64,000 nucleotides of DNA from the NCBI RefSeq assembly GCF_900582195.1, contig NZ_UTHA01000227.1:1-64000 (forward strand), written 5' to 3'. Source of the stretch: Pseudomonas viridiflava. GTDB taxonomy: Bacteria; Pseudomonadota; Gammaproteobacteria; Pseudomonadales; Pseudomonadaceae. The position numbers were made by a program, and so were the translations under genes. Below the pieces are notes generated by a model that saw only the letters and a list, made by a program, of their open reading frames with translations, did no database searches and had not been told where the DNA came from. How positions within the stretch are numbered: position 1 is the stretch's first letter; each line of letters begins with the position of its first letter. This document shows, piece by piece, positions 8,326 through 17,228 of this stretch.

Positions 8326-11010
8326 ATGGCTGACTATTACACCCTGCTCACCAACGCAGGGATTGCCTACGAAACGGCATGCAAAGCCGCGGGCACGCCG
8401 ATCAAGTTGACGCAGATTTCCGTCGGCGATGGCGGCGGCACGGTCTACAACCCGGCCGCGACCGCCACCGCGCTGAAACGCGAAGTCTGGCGCGGGCCGC
8501 TCAATGCGCTGTTCCAGGACGAGAAGAACCCGAGCTGGCTGCTCGCCGAAGTGACCATTCCGCCGGATGTTGGCGGTTGGTATGTACGAGAGGCCGGGTT
8601 GTGGACTGACACCGGGATTCTCTACGCCATCGTCAAATATCCGGAGTCGTTTAAACCGGTTCTGGCCACGTCGGGTTCGGGTAAAGAGTTTTACATTCGC
8701 TCGATTTTCGAGACCAGTAATGCGTCCTTGGTGACGTTGTTGATTGATGACACGGTGGTCAAGGCGACGCGTGCATGGGTCATGAGTTACCTCGCCGAAG
8801 AGCTTGGCAAGCTGGATGGCAAGCAATCGGTGCGTGTTGCTGCGACTGGCAATGTCGTGTTGAACGGTGCGCAGCAGATTGATGGTGTGGCAGTGATTGC
8901 CGGTGACCGTGTGCTTCTGACCAATCAGACCCTGGCCAAGGACAACGGCCTGTGGATTGTCGCCAATGGTGATTGGGTGCGAGCAACCGACGCCAACAGC
9001 AGCGCCAAGGTGACGCCGGGTCTGACGGTCATGGTGGAAGAGGGCACGGCGAACGGAGATTCGCTGTGGCACCTGACCACCAATGCGCCGATTACTCTCG
9101 GTACGACTGCGCTGACGTTCAAGATGTTGGCGGGGCGCACAGGGATTGCTGCCGGGACTTACAAGAGTCTGACGGTTGATGAATATGGCCGGGCGACTGC
9201 CGGTGCAAATCCTGAGACGTTGGCTGGATTTGGCATCAAGGATTCGTACACCAAGGCTGAAGTTGAAGCGTTGATTGCCAAGGCTTCGGCGCTGCCAGTG
9301 GGCTCGATTGTCGCGTTCCCGGTTGATGCACCACCGCCGGGCTTTCTGGAGCTGGATAACAGCGTCAGGAGCAGTGCGACTTACCCGGACTTGAGCGCTT
9401 ATCTGGGCGGCAAGTTCAACAAGGGTGATGAGGGTGTTGGGAATTTCCGTTTGCCTGAGGCGCGTGGGGAATTTTTGCGTGGTTGGGATCATGGGCGTGG
9501 GGTGGATGCCGGGCGTGGTCTCGGTAGTCTGCAGTCCATGCAGGCAGAGGGTCACTCCCATGTAACGGGTGTGAATGATACGGCGGCAGTTGCGTCGATT
9601 CAGAGTGCGCGTGGCGTGGGAGCAGATACGGGAAGTTGGCCGTACGGTGCGGCAGCTATCGGTATTGCTGGAACAAACTCTGTAAGCACCAATACAACTT
9701 ATTACCCTTCCGGTGAGGACAGTTGGCTGAAGACAGGTCCAGCAATTTCGCTGGGTAACGGCGAAACCCGCCCTCGCAACATCGCCGTCATGTGGTGCAT
9801 AAAAGCCTGGAACGCCCCGGTTAATCAGGGAACCATCGATGTCGCCGCACTGGCCAAGGAAGTAGAGCGACTCAAATCCGCCGTTCCGGTGGGTGCTGTT
9901 CTGGCATTTCCGACGGGGATCGTTGCACCCGGTTATCTGGAGCTGGATGGCAGTGTGCAGAGCATTGCGACTTATCCGGATCTGGCCGCTTATCTCGGTA
10001 CCACCTACAACAAGGGCAATGAGGGGGGGGGCAATTTCCGGTTGCCTGAGTCGCGTGGTGAATTCTTGCGTGGCTGGGATCATGGACGCGGTGCTGATGC
10101 AGGTCGGGCAGTAGGCAGCTATCAAGCAGATGAACTCAAATCCCATACCCACCAGATCAGCGCGCCCACGTCGATTACTGCTTCAGGTGGCTCGACGGGC
10201 GTTATTCTGGCTGCTGGTGGAGCCCTGAACTGGTCGACTACCAACACAGGTGGTTCTGAAACCCGTCCACGCAACCTTGCCGTTATGTGGTGCATCAAAG
10301 CCTGGAACGCACCAGTCAATAGTGGAAGCCTTGATGTCGCTGCGTTGGTTGACGAAGTTCGCAACGCTTCGGGTCGATATTTGAGAACTCGGGTTTTCAA
10401 AGCAAACGAGATTTATCTGCCGGGTCCAGGTACCAAAAAGATCAAATACAGATTGCAAGGTGGCGGTGGTGCTGGCGGTGGTTCAGTCTCGACAGCCAAT
10501 ACTCAGCTTTCGGCCGGTTGCGGAGGATCTGCTGGCGCCTATGCTGAGGGCTGGCTGACTCAGGGTTTCGAAGATCAGCAGATCACCCTCGGTAAGGGTG
10601 GTGCTGGCGTTGTTGCCGGTATTGGTTTCAATGGCGGAACAACCTCTTTTGCCGGAATCGCTGCCCCCGGAGGTTATGGCGGAGGATTCGCGCCCAACAT
10701 TGTGCCGCCTCTGCAACTTGGCCGAAGCCCAAACTCCGAGCTCGCAACAGGTGGTTCGACGATCAATGCCAATGGCCAAGGCGGCGGCGGAGTAACCGGG
10801 CCGACATTGTCGCTTTGTACATCCGGTGAAGGAGGTCTCAGCATGTTTGGGCCGGGTGGCAACCCTTCGGGCGGCGCCAGTCGTGAAGGTGAGGGGGCTG
10901 TAAATCCTGGTGCGGGTGGCGGAGGGGCATTGGCCAAGCCGTCGTGTCCGTACAACTTCAAAGGCGGTAATGGTGGTGACGGTATCGTGGTTATCGAGGA
11001 GTGGACCTGA
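8326..11010 (+). CDS. Module 1 tail fibre (gpH-like) with two collar domains and a glycine-rich tip
   Basis: Receptor-binding fibre of the P2-like tail, 894 residues. The N-terminal 150 residues are a DUF3751-type baseplate-attachment domain. Two tandem phage tail-collar domains follow (about 322-505 and 519-665), each ending in ETRPRN and MWCIKAWNAPVN. The last 190 residues (706-894) are glycine-rich, with many GGGG-type runs ending in GGNGGDGIVVIEEW, resembling polyglycine adhesin tips. A run of nine G (10023-10031) lies in the second collar repeat. The gene abuts its chaperone. The tip probably decides which lipopolysaccharide is bound. Confidence 0.9.
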   Translation: MADYYTLLTNAGIAYETACKAAGTPIKLTQISVGDGGGTVYNPAATATALKREVWRGPLNALFQDEKNPSWLLAEVTIPPDVGGWYVREAGLWTDTGILYAIVKYPESFKPVLATSGSGKEFYIRSIFETSNASLVTLLIDDTVVKATRAWVMSYLAEELGKLDGKQSVRVAATGNVVLNGAQQIDGVAVIAGDRVLLTNQTLAKDNGLWIVANGDWVRATDANSSAKVTPGLTVMVEEGTANGDSLWHLTTNAPITLGTTALTFKMLAGRTGIAAGTYKSLTVDEYGRATAGANPETLAGFGIKDSYTKAEVEALIAKASALPVGSIVAFPVDAPPPGFLELDNSVRSSATYPDLSAYLGGKFNKGDEGVGNFRLPEARGEFLRGWDHGRGVDAGRGLGSLQSMQAEGHSHVTGVNDTAAVASIQSARGVGADTGSWPYGAAAIGIAGTNSVSTNTTYYPSGEDSWLKTGPAISLGNGETRPRNIAVMWCIKAWNAPVNQGTIDVAALAKEVERLKSAVPVGAVLAFPTGIVAPGYLELDGSVQSIATYPDLAAYLGTTYNKGNEGGGNFRLPESRGEFLRGWDHGRGADAGRAVGSYQADELKSHTHQISAPTSITASGGSTGVILAAGGALNWSTTNTGGSETRPRNLAVMWCIKAWNAPVNSGSLDVAALVDEVRNASGRYLRTRVFKANEIYLPGPGTKKIKYRLQGGGGAGGGSVSTANTQLSAGCGGSAGAYAEGWLTQGFEDQQITLGKGGAGVVAGIGFNGGTTSFAGIAAPGGYGGGFAPNIVPPLQLGRSPNSELATGGSTINANGQGGGGVTGPTLSLCTSGEGGLSMFGPGGNPSGGASREGEGAVNPGAGGGGALAKPSCPYNFKGGNGGDGIVVIEEWT
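10023..10031 (+). repeat. G9 homopolymer inside the tail fibre gene
   Basis: Nine consecutive G encode Glu-Gly-Gly-Gly in the second collar repeat. The matching place in the first repeat is broken by T residues. Gain or loss of one base would cut off the third of the fibre that contains the glycine-rich tip. Confidence 0.9.
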
Positions 11011-11564
11011 TGAGCGTCTATGTACGAATTTATGCCGACACGGTAGTCGAGCAAATCGAAACCAAAGGTGATATTTCGACGATGTATCCGCCGACGCTGG
11101 TGTGGGTGTGCGTCGATCATCTCGATCCACTTCCCCGGCAAGGCTGGCTGGCGAAGGAGCAAGGCGGGGAGTGGTTGTTTTCGCCCGAGCTACCGATAAC
11201 AGCCACGCCTGAAACTCAAGCGGTCGCTATTGCCGCCGAACGCTTCATGCACGAAGCCGGTGGCGTCATTGTCGATGGATTAACCATCGAAACCACTCGT
11301 GACAGCCAGACGCTGATTGCTGGAATGGGCTTGTTGGCAATCGTCGATCCGGAATACCGATGCAACTTCAAGGCAGCCAATGGCTTCGTCGAAATTGATG
11401 CGCTGCAAATTCTCGAAATTGCCAAGGCTGTACGCACTCATGTCCAGGCTTGCTTTGACCGCGAGCGCGAGTTGCTGCTGGCAATCGACAGTGGAAATTA
11501 TCGTCCCGAAATGCTGACTGAGGGCTGGCCAGATGTACCGTCAGCGCCTGAGCCCGGTTTGTGA
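11010..11564 (+). CDS. Module 1 tail fibre assembly protein (DUF4376-like)
   Basis: A 184-residue protein directly after the fibre gene, with its ATG overlapping the fibre stop (TGATG). The C-terminal half (about residues 75-175), with the ETTRDSQTLIAGM segment and a helical CFDRERELLLAID tail, fits DUF4376 domains found in fibre-assembly chaperones. It should fold or trimerise the fibre tip and need not be part of the finished particle. It replaces the gpG-type chaperone of P2 at the same place. Confidence 0.82.
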   Translation: MSVYVRIYADTVVEQIETKGDISTMYPPTLVWVCVDHLDPLPRQGWLAKEQGGEWLFSPELPITATPETQAVAIAAERFMHEAGGVIVDGLTIETTRDSQTLIAGMGLLAIVDPEYRCNFKAANGFVEIDALQILEIAKAVRTHVQACFDRERELLLAIDSGNYRPEMLTEGWPDVPSAPEPGL

Positions 11565-11574
11565 CGCTTCAATA

Positions 11575-11637
11575 AACGCCCCGCACCGTCGGGGCGTTTT
11601 CTTACCCGCCAAAGCCCCTCCCCACGAGGGGCTTTCC
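11575..11637 (+). terminator. Two tandem hairpins before the module 1 sheath gene
   Basis: AACGCCCCG/CGGGGCGTT with TTTT (11575-11602) is followed by AAAGCCCCTC/GAGGGGCTTT (11611-11634). Both have terminator form. They separate the fibre pair from the sheath-tube genes and may reduce read-through or protect mRNA ends. Confidence 0.7.
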
Positions 11638-11657
11638 CGTTTATGGAGAAACGAAAA

Positions 11658-11843
11658 ATGGCAACCCGCCAAACCTACACCGTGCTCGTCCCATTCCCCA
11701 CCGGTGGTGGGCACTGGTCGAGCGTCGGTCAAGACCTTGATCTGCTCGACGTCGAGGCCAGTGCCTTGCACACCGCCGGTCGACTGGAACTGAAAACACC
11801 TACCACCCAGGCCAAAAAGGCCGCTGCCAAGAAGGCTGACTAA
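11658..11843 (+). CDS. Small conserved protein before the sheath gene
   Basis: A 61-residue protein of unknown function with a basic Ala/Lys-rich tail (KKAAAKKAD). The start at 11658 follows GGAGAAA. It ends two bases before the sheath start. Module 2 also has a small ORF (a DUF2635 protein at 19021) directly before its sheath, so the position is shared although similarity between the two is not evident. A sheath-assembly role is only a guess. Confidence 0.65.
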   Translation: MATRQTYTVLVPFPTGGGHWSSVGQDLDLLDVEASALHTAGRLELKTPTTQAKKAAAKKAD

Positions 11844-11845
11844 AC

Positions 11846-13012
11846 ATGGCTGAGGTTCTGAACTTCGAGCACAACGGCATTACCGTCAATGCCACTGAAT
11901 CCCCCGAGGCCATGGGTGGCCTGGGTGACAACGTCATCGGTCTGGTCGGCACCGCGCCGAAGGCCGATCCGCTGATTCCGCGTAACGCACCGTTCCGCAT
12001 CAACAGCTTCACCACCCATGCGCTGCTCGATCCGACCGGTTCGGAAGAAGGCACGCTGTATCACGCGGTGTACCAGATCCTCAAAGTGGTCAAGGTGCCG
12101 GTGTACGTGGTGATCGTCGAAGCGGGCGCGACTCCGGCTGACACGGTCAACGCGGTGATCGGTGGCGTTGAGCCGGCGACTGGCCGCAAGCTCGGTCTGG
12201 CCGCACTGGGCAGTGTCCCGGAAGACCTGACCATCATCGGCGCGCCGGGCTTCACCGGCACCAAAGCGGTGGCTAGCGAGTTCGCCTCGTTCGGTAAGCG
12301 CATCAAGGCTCGTGTGGTACTCGATGGCAAGGACGCCTCGGTCGCTGACCAAGTCTTGTACAGCCAGGAACTGGGCGGCGCTGATCTCGGTTTCGACCGT
12401 TGCCTGGTGGTGCACAACATGCCGGCGGTGTACTCGAAAGCGGCGAAGAAAAATGTCTTCATCGCGCCATCCAGCCTGGCGATCGCCGCGCTGGCCAAGG
12501 TCAAGCAATGGGAAAGTCCTGGTAACCAGGTGACCTACGCCGAAGACGTCTCCCGCGTCGTCGAATACAACATCCTCGACACTTCGACCGAAGGCGATCT
12601 GCTCAACCGTTATGGCGTCAGCTACTACGCCCGCACCGTGCTCGGCGGTTTCTCGCTGCTGGGTAACCGCTCGATCACCGGCAAGTTCATCAGCTACGTC
12701 GGCCTCGAAGATGCGATCAGCCGCAAGCTGGTCAAGGCCGGCCAGAAAGCCATGGCGAAAAACCTCACCAAGTCGTTCATGGATCAAGAGGTCAAGCGCA
12801 TCAACGACTGGCTGCAAACCCTGGTCGCCGACGAAACCATTCCTGGCGGCAGCGTTTATCTGCACCCGGAACTCAACAGCGTCGAGAAGTACAAGAACGG
12901 CACCTGGTACGTGGTTATCGACTACGGCCGCTACGCGCCGAACGAACACATGGTTTATCAACTCAACGCCCGCGATGAAATCATCGAGCAGTTCCTGGAG
13001 GACGTTCTCTAA
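11846..13012 (+). CDS. Module 1 contractile tail sheath (P2 FI-like)
   Basis: A 388-residue subunit of the contractile sheath, near the length of R-pyocin and P2 FI sheath proteins. The N-terminus (GITVNATESPEAMGGLGDNVI) and the C-terminal segment with VYLHPELNSVEKYKNGTWYV and the final IIEQFLEDVL strand match that family, which forms inter-subunit strand exchange. Contraction drives the tube through the outer membrane. It is followed by the tube gene with a one-base stop/start overlap. Confidence 0.96.
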   Translation: MAEVLNFEHNGITVNATESPEAMGGLGDNVIGLVGTAPKADPLIPRNAPFRINSFTTHALLDPTGSEEGTLYHAVYQILKVVKVPVYVVIVEAGATPADTVNAVIGGVEPATGRKLGLAALGSVPEDLTIIGAPGFTGTKAVASEFASFGKRIKARVVLDGKDASVADQVLYSQELGGADLGFDRCLVVHNMPAVYSKAAKKNVFIAPSSLAIAALAKVKQWESPGNQVTYAEDVSRVVEYNILDTSTEGDLLNRYGVSYYARTVLGGFSLLGNRSITGKFISYVGLEDAISRKLVKAGQKAMAKNLTKSFMDQEVKRINDWLQTLVADETIPGGSVYLHPELNSVEKYKNGTWYVVIDYGRYAPNEHMVYQLNARDEIIEQFLEDVL

Positions 13013-13518
13013 TGTTTACCAACCGCGTAAGACAGGCCATCGCGGCCACCCTGCAAGGCCTGCCGCTGTCGGCGACCGTTGAAGAATTCACCCCGCCGAA
13101 GATCGAATTCGACGTGGAAGAAATGCGTGGCGGCCGCTTCATCGTCGAGGAAATGGCCAAGGGCGGCAAAGCGCTCAACGCCAAGCTGACCCTGCAAGGC
13201 CTCGGCGCTGAAGTCATGCTCGCACTCGGCGTGAAGCTGGGCGACGACATCCTGCTGAACGTGCGTGAAGCCGGTCAGGATCAGGATGGCAACACCTGGT
13301 TCACCTATCACACCGTCGGCGGCAAGCTGAAATCCCTCGAAGAAACCGCCGTGAAAATGGGTGAAAAACCCAAGACCAATCTGGAGCTGTCCTGCCGCAC
13401 CTACAACCGCCTGGAAAACGGCGTGCCGGTGATCGATATCGACGTGCGCACCCAGAAGTTCGTGCTCAACGGCGTCGACATCCTTGGTGATGCCCGGCGT
13501 GCGGTGCTGATGCCGTAA
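13012..13518 (+). CDS. Module 1 tail tube (P2 FII-like)
   Basis: A 168-residue tube protein, the usual length for P2 FII / R-pyocin tubes. It carries the recognisable EEFTPPKIEFDVEEMRGGRF block at about residues 23-43. Hexameric rings stack to form the inner tube that depolarises the target cell. It is translationally coupled to the sheath gene through an overlapping TAATG. Confidence 0.95.
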   Translation: MFTNRVRQAIAATLQGLPLSATVEEFTPPKIEFDVEEMRGGRFIVEEMAKGGKALNAKLTLQGLGAEVMLALGVKLGDDILLNVREAGQDQDGNTWFTYHTVGGKLKSLEETAVKMGEKPKTNLELSCRTYNRLENGVPVIDIDVRTQKFVLNGVDILGDARRAVLMP

Positions 13519-13544
13519 CTCACGGCTTACAGGCAATCACAAAA

Positions 13545-13641
13545 CCCTGTGGGAGCGAGCTTGCTCGCGAAAGCGGTCTGATGTTCAACATCAAGGTTGA
13601 CTGACCCGACGCCTTCGCGAGCAAGCTCGCTCCCACATTGG
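13545..13641. repeat. REPIN (GAGCGAGC-type inverted REP pair)
   Basis: Two inverted copies of the Pseudomonas REP element GTGGGAGCGAGC..TGCTCGCGAA flank a short spacer. It sits between the tube and E genes of module 1, inside the tail operon. Its hairpin may affect mRNA stability. Confidence 0.9.
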
Positions 13642-13670
13642 ATCTAAACGAATCACCAAGGAATTCATAC

Positions 13671-14252
13671 ATGTCGTGGATGCCACCCCAGCATGACCTG
13701 CTGTCACCGATCACCGGCGACGACGGTTCGCAGATCGAAACGATCCAGCTCAAGCCGCTGTTCTACGCCGCGCAAAAAGAAGCGCTGGAGCGCGCCGGCG
13801 ATGATGAAGACGATCAGTTCTTCGAACTGGCACTGCTCGCCACCGGCCTGTCGGTCAAGGAACTCGACCAGCTCAAGCGTCCGGATTACGTCAGCATCGC
13901 CCAGTACGTGCACGAGATGTCGACACGCCCTGCGTCGTACTTTCTCGACCAGGTCGAAGACGCGCAAAAGTCCGCCGATCCCGACGAAGTGCAACTGCTG
14001 CAACCGCTCGCCGTGACCGGCCGCACCGTGACCTCGCTGTCACTGGAAATGCCTGCACTGCGCGCGACCAAAGTGATGAAGAAACTGAAAACGGCCAAGG
14101 AACGCGCCGAGTTCATCACTGCCCATTGCACCGGCCTGATGATCCCCGATCTGGCCCTGATGAGCGTCCCGGACTGGACGCAATTGCAGGTGCGCATCGA
14201 CGATTTTTTAAACCAGCCGGCGGCCTACTTTCGGAACGCGACATCGAAGTAA
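13671..14252 (+). CDS. Module 1 tail assembly chaperone E
   Basis: A 193-residue gpE-like protein, expected to coat the tape measure protein during tail assembly. The start at 13671 follows AAGGAATTC. The last part runs over a slippery stretch (14204-14213), beyond which a -1 frame stays open to 14374. Position between tube and tape measure is diagnostic of this family even though sequence conservation is low. Confidence 0.82.
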   Translation: MSWMPPQHDLLSPITGDDGSQIETIQLKPLFYAAQKEALERAGDDEDDQFFELALLATGLSVKELDQLKRPDYVSIAQYVHEMSTRPASYFLDQVEDAQKSADPDEVQLLQPLAVTGRTVTSLSLEMPALRATKVMKKLKTAKERAEFITAHCTGLMIPDLALMSVPDWTQLQVRIDDFLNQPAAYFRNATSK

Positions 14253-14374
14253 TCCTCGATATCGTCCCGCTCATTTACCCGGTAAGTGAAGCGGAAATTC
14301 TCGAATGGGACGCCGCAAAGGCGTTGCGCCGCTACGACATAGCGATCACTCGCCTTGGCGTGAAACAGGAGTAG
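13671..14374 (+). CDS. E-E' fusion made by a -1 frameshift
   Basis: Shifting one base back after Asn181 gives a 234-residue product. Its new tail reads PAGGLLSERDIEVILDIV through to ITRLGVKQE and ends at 14374, eight bases before the tape measure start. This E' part has no start codon or ribosome site of its own, and its stretch is conserved in feel (hydrophobic helix plus charged end), as in P2 E+E'. The frame-0 protein stops earlier at 14252. Confidence 0.82.
14204..14213 (+). promoter_or_regulatory. -1 ribosomal frameshift site, module 1
   Basis: TTTTTTAAAC contains two overlapping slippery heptamers in the correct phase, T TTT TTA and T TTA AAC (the classical strong site). It precedes the point where the E' frame must be entered. 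Confidence 0.8.
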
Positions 14375-14381
14375 AGCGGCA

Positions 14382-16631
14382 ATGGCAGAGAACAGATATG
14401 CGCTCACATACGCCGGTGAGAGCGTCAATACAACGGGCGGATTTACGCTGCCCGACAACCTCGGCAAACCGCTGCAGGATTTGAATCTGACGCTAGCGTT
14501 GGCAAGCGTGGATATTCGTTTGCTGACCCAGGAACAGATCAAGCTGCGGGAGCTACTGGCCAGCCAGCAGTCGTTGTTCAAGGCTGGCGCCGCCGCCCCC
14601 GCCACGAGTGAACCAAAGTCAAAACTCAAGGCCGAGATCGAGCAGCGTCCGCCGCCGAAGCTGATGCAACCGGCGATGGCCAACGAGACTGCGTTGGTTG
14701 AACTCAATCAGTTGCTCAAGATGAGCAACGACCAGTTGCAAACGCATTCACAAAGCACTTTGGAACTCGCCAGCGAGAAACAGGTGGCGGCCAGTGGTGC
14801 AAGCAACGCTGACCTATTGCAGGTTCAAGTCGCCGGAGCACGATCCGGTATTGCCGATGGAGCCAAGGGTGACCAACGGGCGAACGAGCTGAAGTGGTTC
14901 TCCCGTGATGCCGCGATCAACGCATCGGCGTTCAGGATGGACGTCAAAGCGGCTGGCGAGATGTTGGCGGCCTGGCGTTCGTCGCTGAAGCTGGATCGCT
15001 ATCAGAGCCAGGATCTGGCCGATGCGACGAGCTATCTCGGCAACAGTGGCCTGGATGCCAAGGCCGCCGACATCGGTTCGGTCGTGCAACGCTCCGGCGA
15101 GACCGCGATCACTGCCGGCATGGCCCCCGAACAGGTGGCCGCGTTTGCGGCGGCACTGCTTAACAGTGGCGCGGACAAGGAGGGCGCCAGCGCCGCGTTG
15201 AAGGGCATTGCTTCGGTGCTGGCGAAGGGCGCAGATGCATCGACGGAACAACGTACGGCTCTGAGCCAGTTAGGGTTGAATCCCGAATCGTTGGCAGGAG
15301 AGATGCGCAAGGACGCTCCCGCTGCCATCAACTCGGTGCTTGCTGCACTCAATAAACAACCGCTGCAAGAACGGGCAGCACTGACGAAGACGCTGTTTGG
15401 CGAAAACGACGTCAGGGTTCTTGAACTGCTGAAGAAACCAGAGGATGTAAAAAACGCATTCTCTCAAGTGGCCGACAAGCGTCAATACGCGACGTCGGAA
15501 CTTGGCGCCGATTCGGGTGCAGCCGCAAAATCCGCCGAGGCATTTGGCAATACGTCGCAAGGACGTTGGAATGCGCTGGATGCGAGTCTGACCCGGCTGA
15601 CCACCGCATTCGGCACGGCATTGGCGCCGTTGGCCGATGGTGCCGCAGTGGTGCTCACCGCGCTGGCCAATGGCGTGAGTACTGCGGCGGAGGCTTTCCC
15701 GGCGCTTACTGCAGGACTGGTTCTGCTTGGTGCGGCTGCTCTTCCTTTTGTGGGAGGGGCGCTGAAAACCGGCGTTGCCTCAGTTCTCGACACCGTTTCC
15801 GCGAAGCTGTTACGTCTGGCGACGACGCGATTACCTGCCGATATTGCTGATGCCATCGTCGGTGACGATGTCTCTGATGGCGGGCGGAAAAACAAACGAT
15901 CGGGTCGACGCCCGCAGACCAGAACATCGGCGCGCACGACAGTTCCGCGCGCCACTGGGGGCAGTCGTTTGGGGGGTATCACGGCTAAGGTCGCGCCTCT
16001 GTTCGATGACATCAAAATGGGTTTCAAACTGTTCGCCGATCGCCTGGGCAACAGCGAGATGACATCCCGACTCAAAGGGCCAGTTGCCAAGCTTATGCCC
16101 TTGGTCGAGAGCGTCGGCGCAAAGGTCATGCCCAAAATCGCCCAAGCGCTGCCTGCGGTAAAACTGGGAGCGCCACTGGCCCTTGCCCACGCGGCCTATA
16201 GCGGATTGAAAGGCTGGCGCGAAGGCGATGACCAAGCGGTCAAAGGTGCTGCCGGCGAACTGGCAGGTACTGCTATCGGTGCCACGATCGGCACGTTCAT
16301 TGCGCCCGGTATTGGGACATTCATCGGTGGGACTCTGGGCGCAATGCTCGGTTCTTACGTCGGTGAACAATGGGGCAAGCCTGCCGAGGACAAACTCGCG
16401 CCTCCCGCGCAAGTGGCCAAGGACTTGAGCAACGCTCAGACGCAAAACCAGCAGATCACCTATGCACCGTCGATTCAGATCAGCGGCAGCGAAATAGCCA
16501 GCTCGGAAAAAGTCGGCGCGGTGATTTCGCAAGTCATGCAAAACCATTTCAACACTCAGTTCATTTCTTCGATGAGTACCAACCCACTCGCCACCCGCCG
16601 TGACGCAGCCCTGACCGATGGAGTCGCCTGA
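14382..16631 (+). CDS. Module 1 tape measure protein (P2 gpT-like)
   Basis: A 749-residue protein that sets tail length and probably reaches the target inner membrane. The N-terminal half is alpha-helical; residues about 165-420 resemble the TMP core domain. Hydrophobic segments lie near 435-465, and Ala/Gly-rich membrane-like segments near 605-660 (GTAIGATIGTFIAPGIGTFIGG). No regular repeat like that of the module 2 tape measure is visible. The C-terminal end overlaps the U start by one base. Confidence 0.9.
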   Translation: MAENRYALTYAGESVNTTGGFTLPDNLGKPLQDLNLTLALASVDIRLLTQEQIKLRELLASQQSLFKAGAAAPATSEPKSKLKAEIEQRPPPKLMQPAMANETALVELNQLLKMSNDQLQTHSQSTLELASEKQVAASGASNADLLQVQVAGARSGIADGAKGDQRANELKWFSRDAAINASAFRMDVKAAGEMLAAWRSSLKLDRYQSQDLADATSYLGNSGLDAKAADIGSVVQRSGETAITAGMAPEQVAAFAAALLNSGADKEGASAALKGIASVLAKGADASTEQRTALSQLGLNPESLAGEMRKDAPAAINSVLAALNKQPLQERAALTKTLFGENDVRVLELLKKPEDVKNAFSQVADKRQYATSELGADSGAAAKSAEAFGNTSQGRWNALDASLTRLTTAFGTALAPLADGAAVVLTALANGVSTAAEAFPALTAGLVLLGAAALPFVGGALKTGVASVLDTVSAKLLRLATTRLPADIADAIVGDDVSDGGRKNKRSGRRPQTRTSARTTVPRATGGSRLGGITAKVAPLFDDIKMGFKLFADRLGNSEMTSRLKGPVAKLMPLVESVGAKVMPKIAQALPAVKLGAPLALAHAAYSGLKGWREGDDQAVKGAAGELAGTAIGATIGTFIAPGIGTFIGGTLGAMLGSYVGEQWGKPAEDKLAPPAQVAKDLSNAQTQNQQITYAPSIQISGSEIASSEKVGAVISQVMQNHFNTQFISSMSTNPLATRRDAALTDGVA

Positions 16632-17014
16632 TGAAACAACAAATGGCACTGGGCAGTTTCATCTTCGGCCTCTCGCGTCAATTTGCGTACCACCAGTTGT
16701 TGCGAAAGTCCGATGGCGGCTGGACCGAAATACAGATCCTCACCAGCAAACCGAAATCCAGCCAGACCGGGCAGAAGGCGGAAACCCTGACCATCACCGG
16801 AAAGTCGATGTACGCCGTGGCCATGGATCGGCTCGATGAATTACGTGCCTTGCAGGCACTGCGCATACCGCTGCCATTGATTGACGGCATTGGTCGCAAT
16901 TGGGGGCTGTGGCGGATCAACAGCGTTCAGGAAACCCAGACCCAGATCATCGATGATGGTACGGCGATGGTGATCGAGTGGGTCATTGAATTGGCGGAGT
17001 TCAACAATGCGTAA
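16631..17014 (+). CDS. Module 1 tail protein U
   Basis: A 127-residue P2 gpU family protein, a small baseplate or tail-tube connector. The MALGSFIFGLSR start and the GKSMYAVAMDRLDELRAL segment are family features. It overlaps the tape measure and the X gene, forming the T-U-X-D block exactly as in P2 and R-pyocins. Confidence 0.9.
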   Translation: MKQQMALGSFIFGLSRQFAYHQLLRKSDGGWTEIQILTSKPKSSQTGQKAETLTITGKSMYAVAMDRLDELRALQALRIPLPLIDGIGRNWGLWRINSVQETQTQIIDDGTAMVIEWVIELAEFNNA

Positions 17015-17219
17015 GGTTCGAAGCGTGGCCGGTGATTCGGTGAATCTGCTGCTCTACCGCGAAACCGGGCGCAGCGACGATGCCGCTGAAGAAGCCCTGT
17101 GGACACTCAACCCGACTCTGGCCGAGCACGGTCCGGTCCTGCCTGCGGGTATCTGGGTCGTGCTGCCTGAACTCGACAGCAAACCCGCCGCGATCAAAGC
17201 GCTTACGGCCTGGGATTAA
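17007..17219 (+). CDS. Module 1 tail protein X (LysM-like)
   Basis: A 70-residue P2 gpX family protein. It has a LysM-like fold signature: DSVNLLLYRE, then ALWTLNPTLAEHGPVLPAG, then IWVVLPEL. It belongs to the baseplate hub. The start ATG at 17007 overlaps the U stop by eight bases. It ends ten bases before D. Confidence 0.9.
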   Translation: MRKVRSVAGDSVNLLLYRETGRSDDAAEEALWTLNPTLAEHGPVLPAGIWVVLPELDSKPAAIKALTAWD

Positions 17220-17228
17220 GGAGGTTGT

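Noticed and set aside
7645..10152. Antisense open frame of 835 codons over the module 1 baseplate and fibre genes
   Set aside because: It runs across the ends of several well-supported genes on the other strand and shows no recognisable domain.
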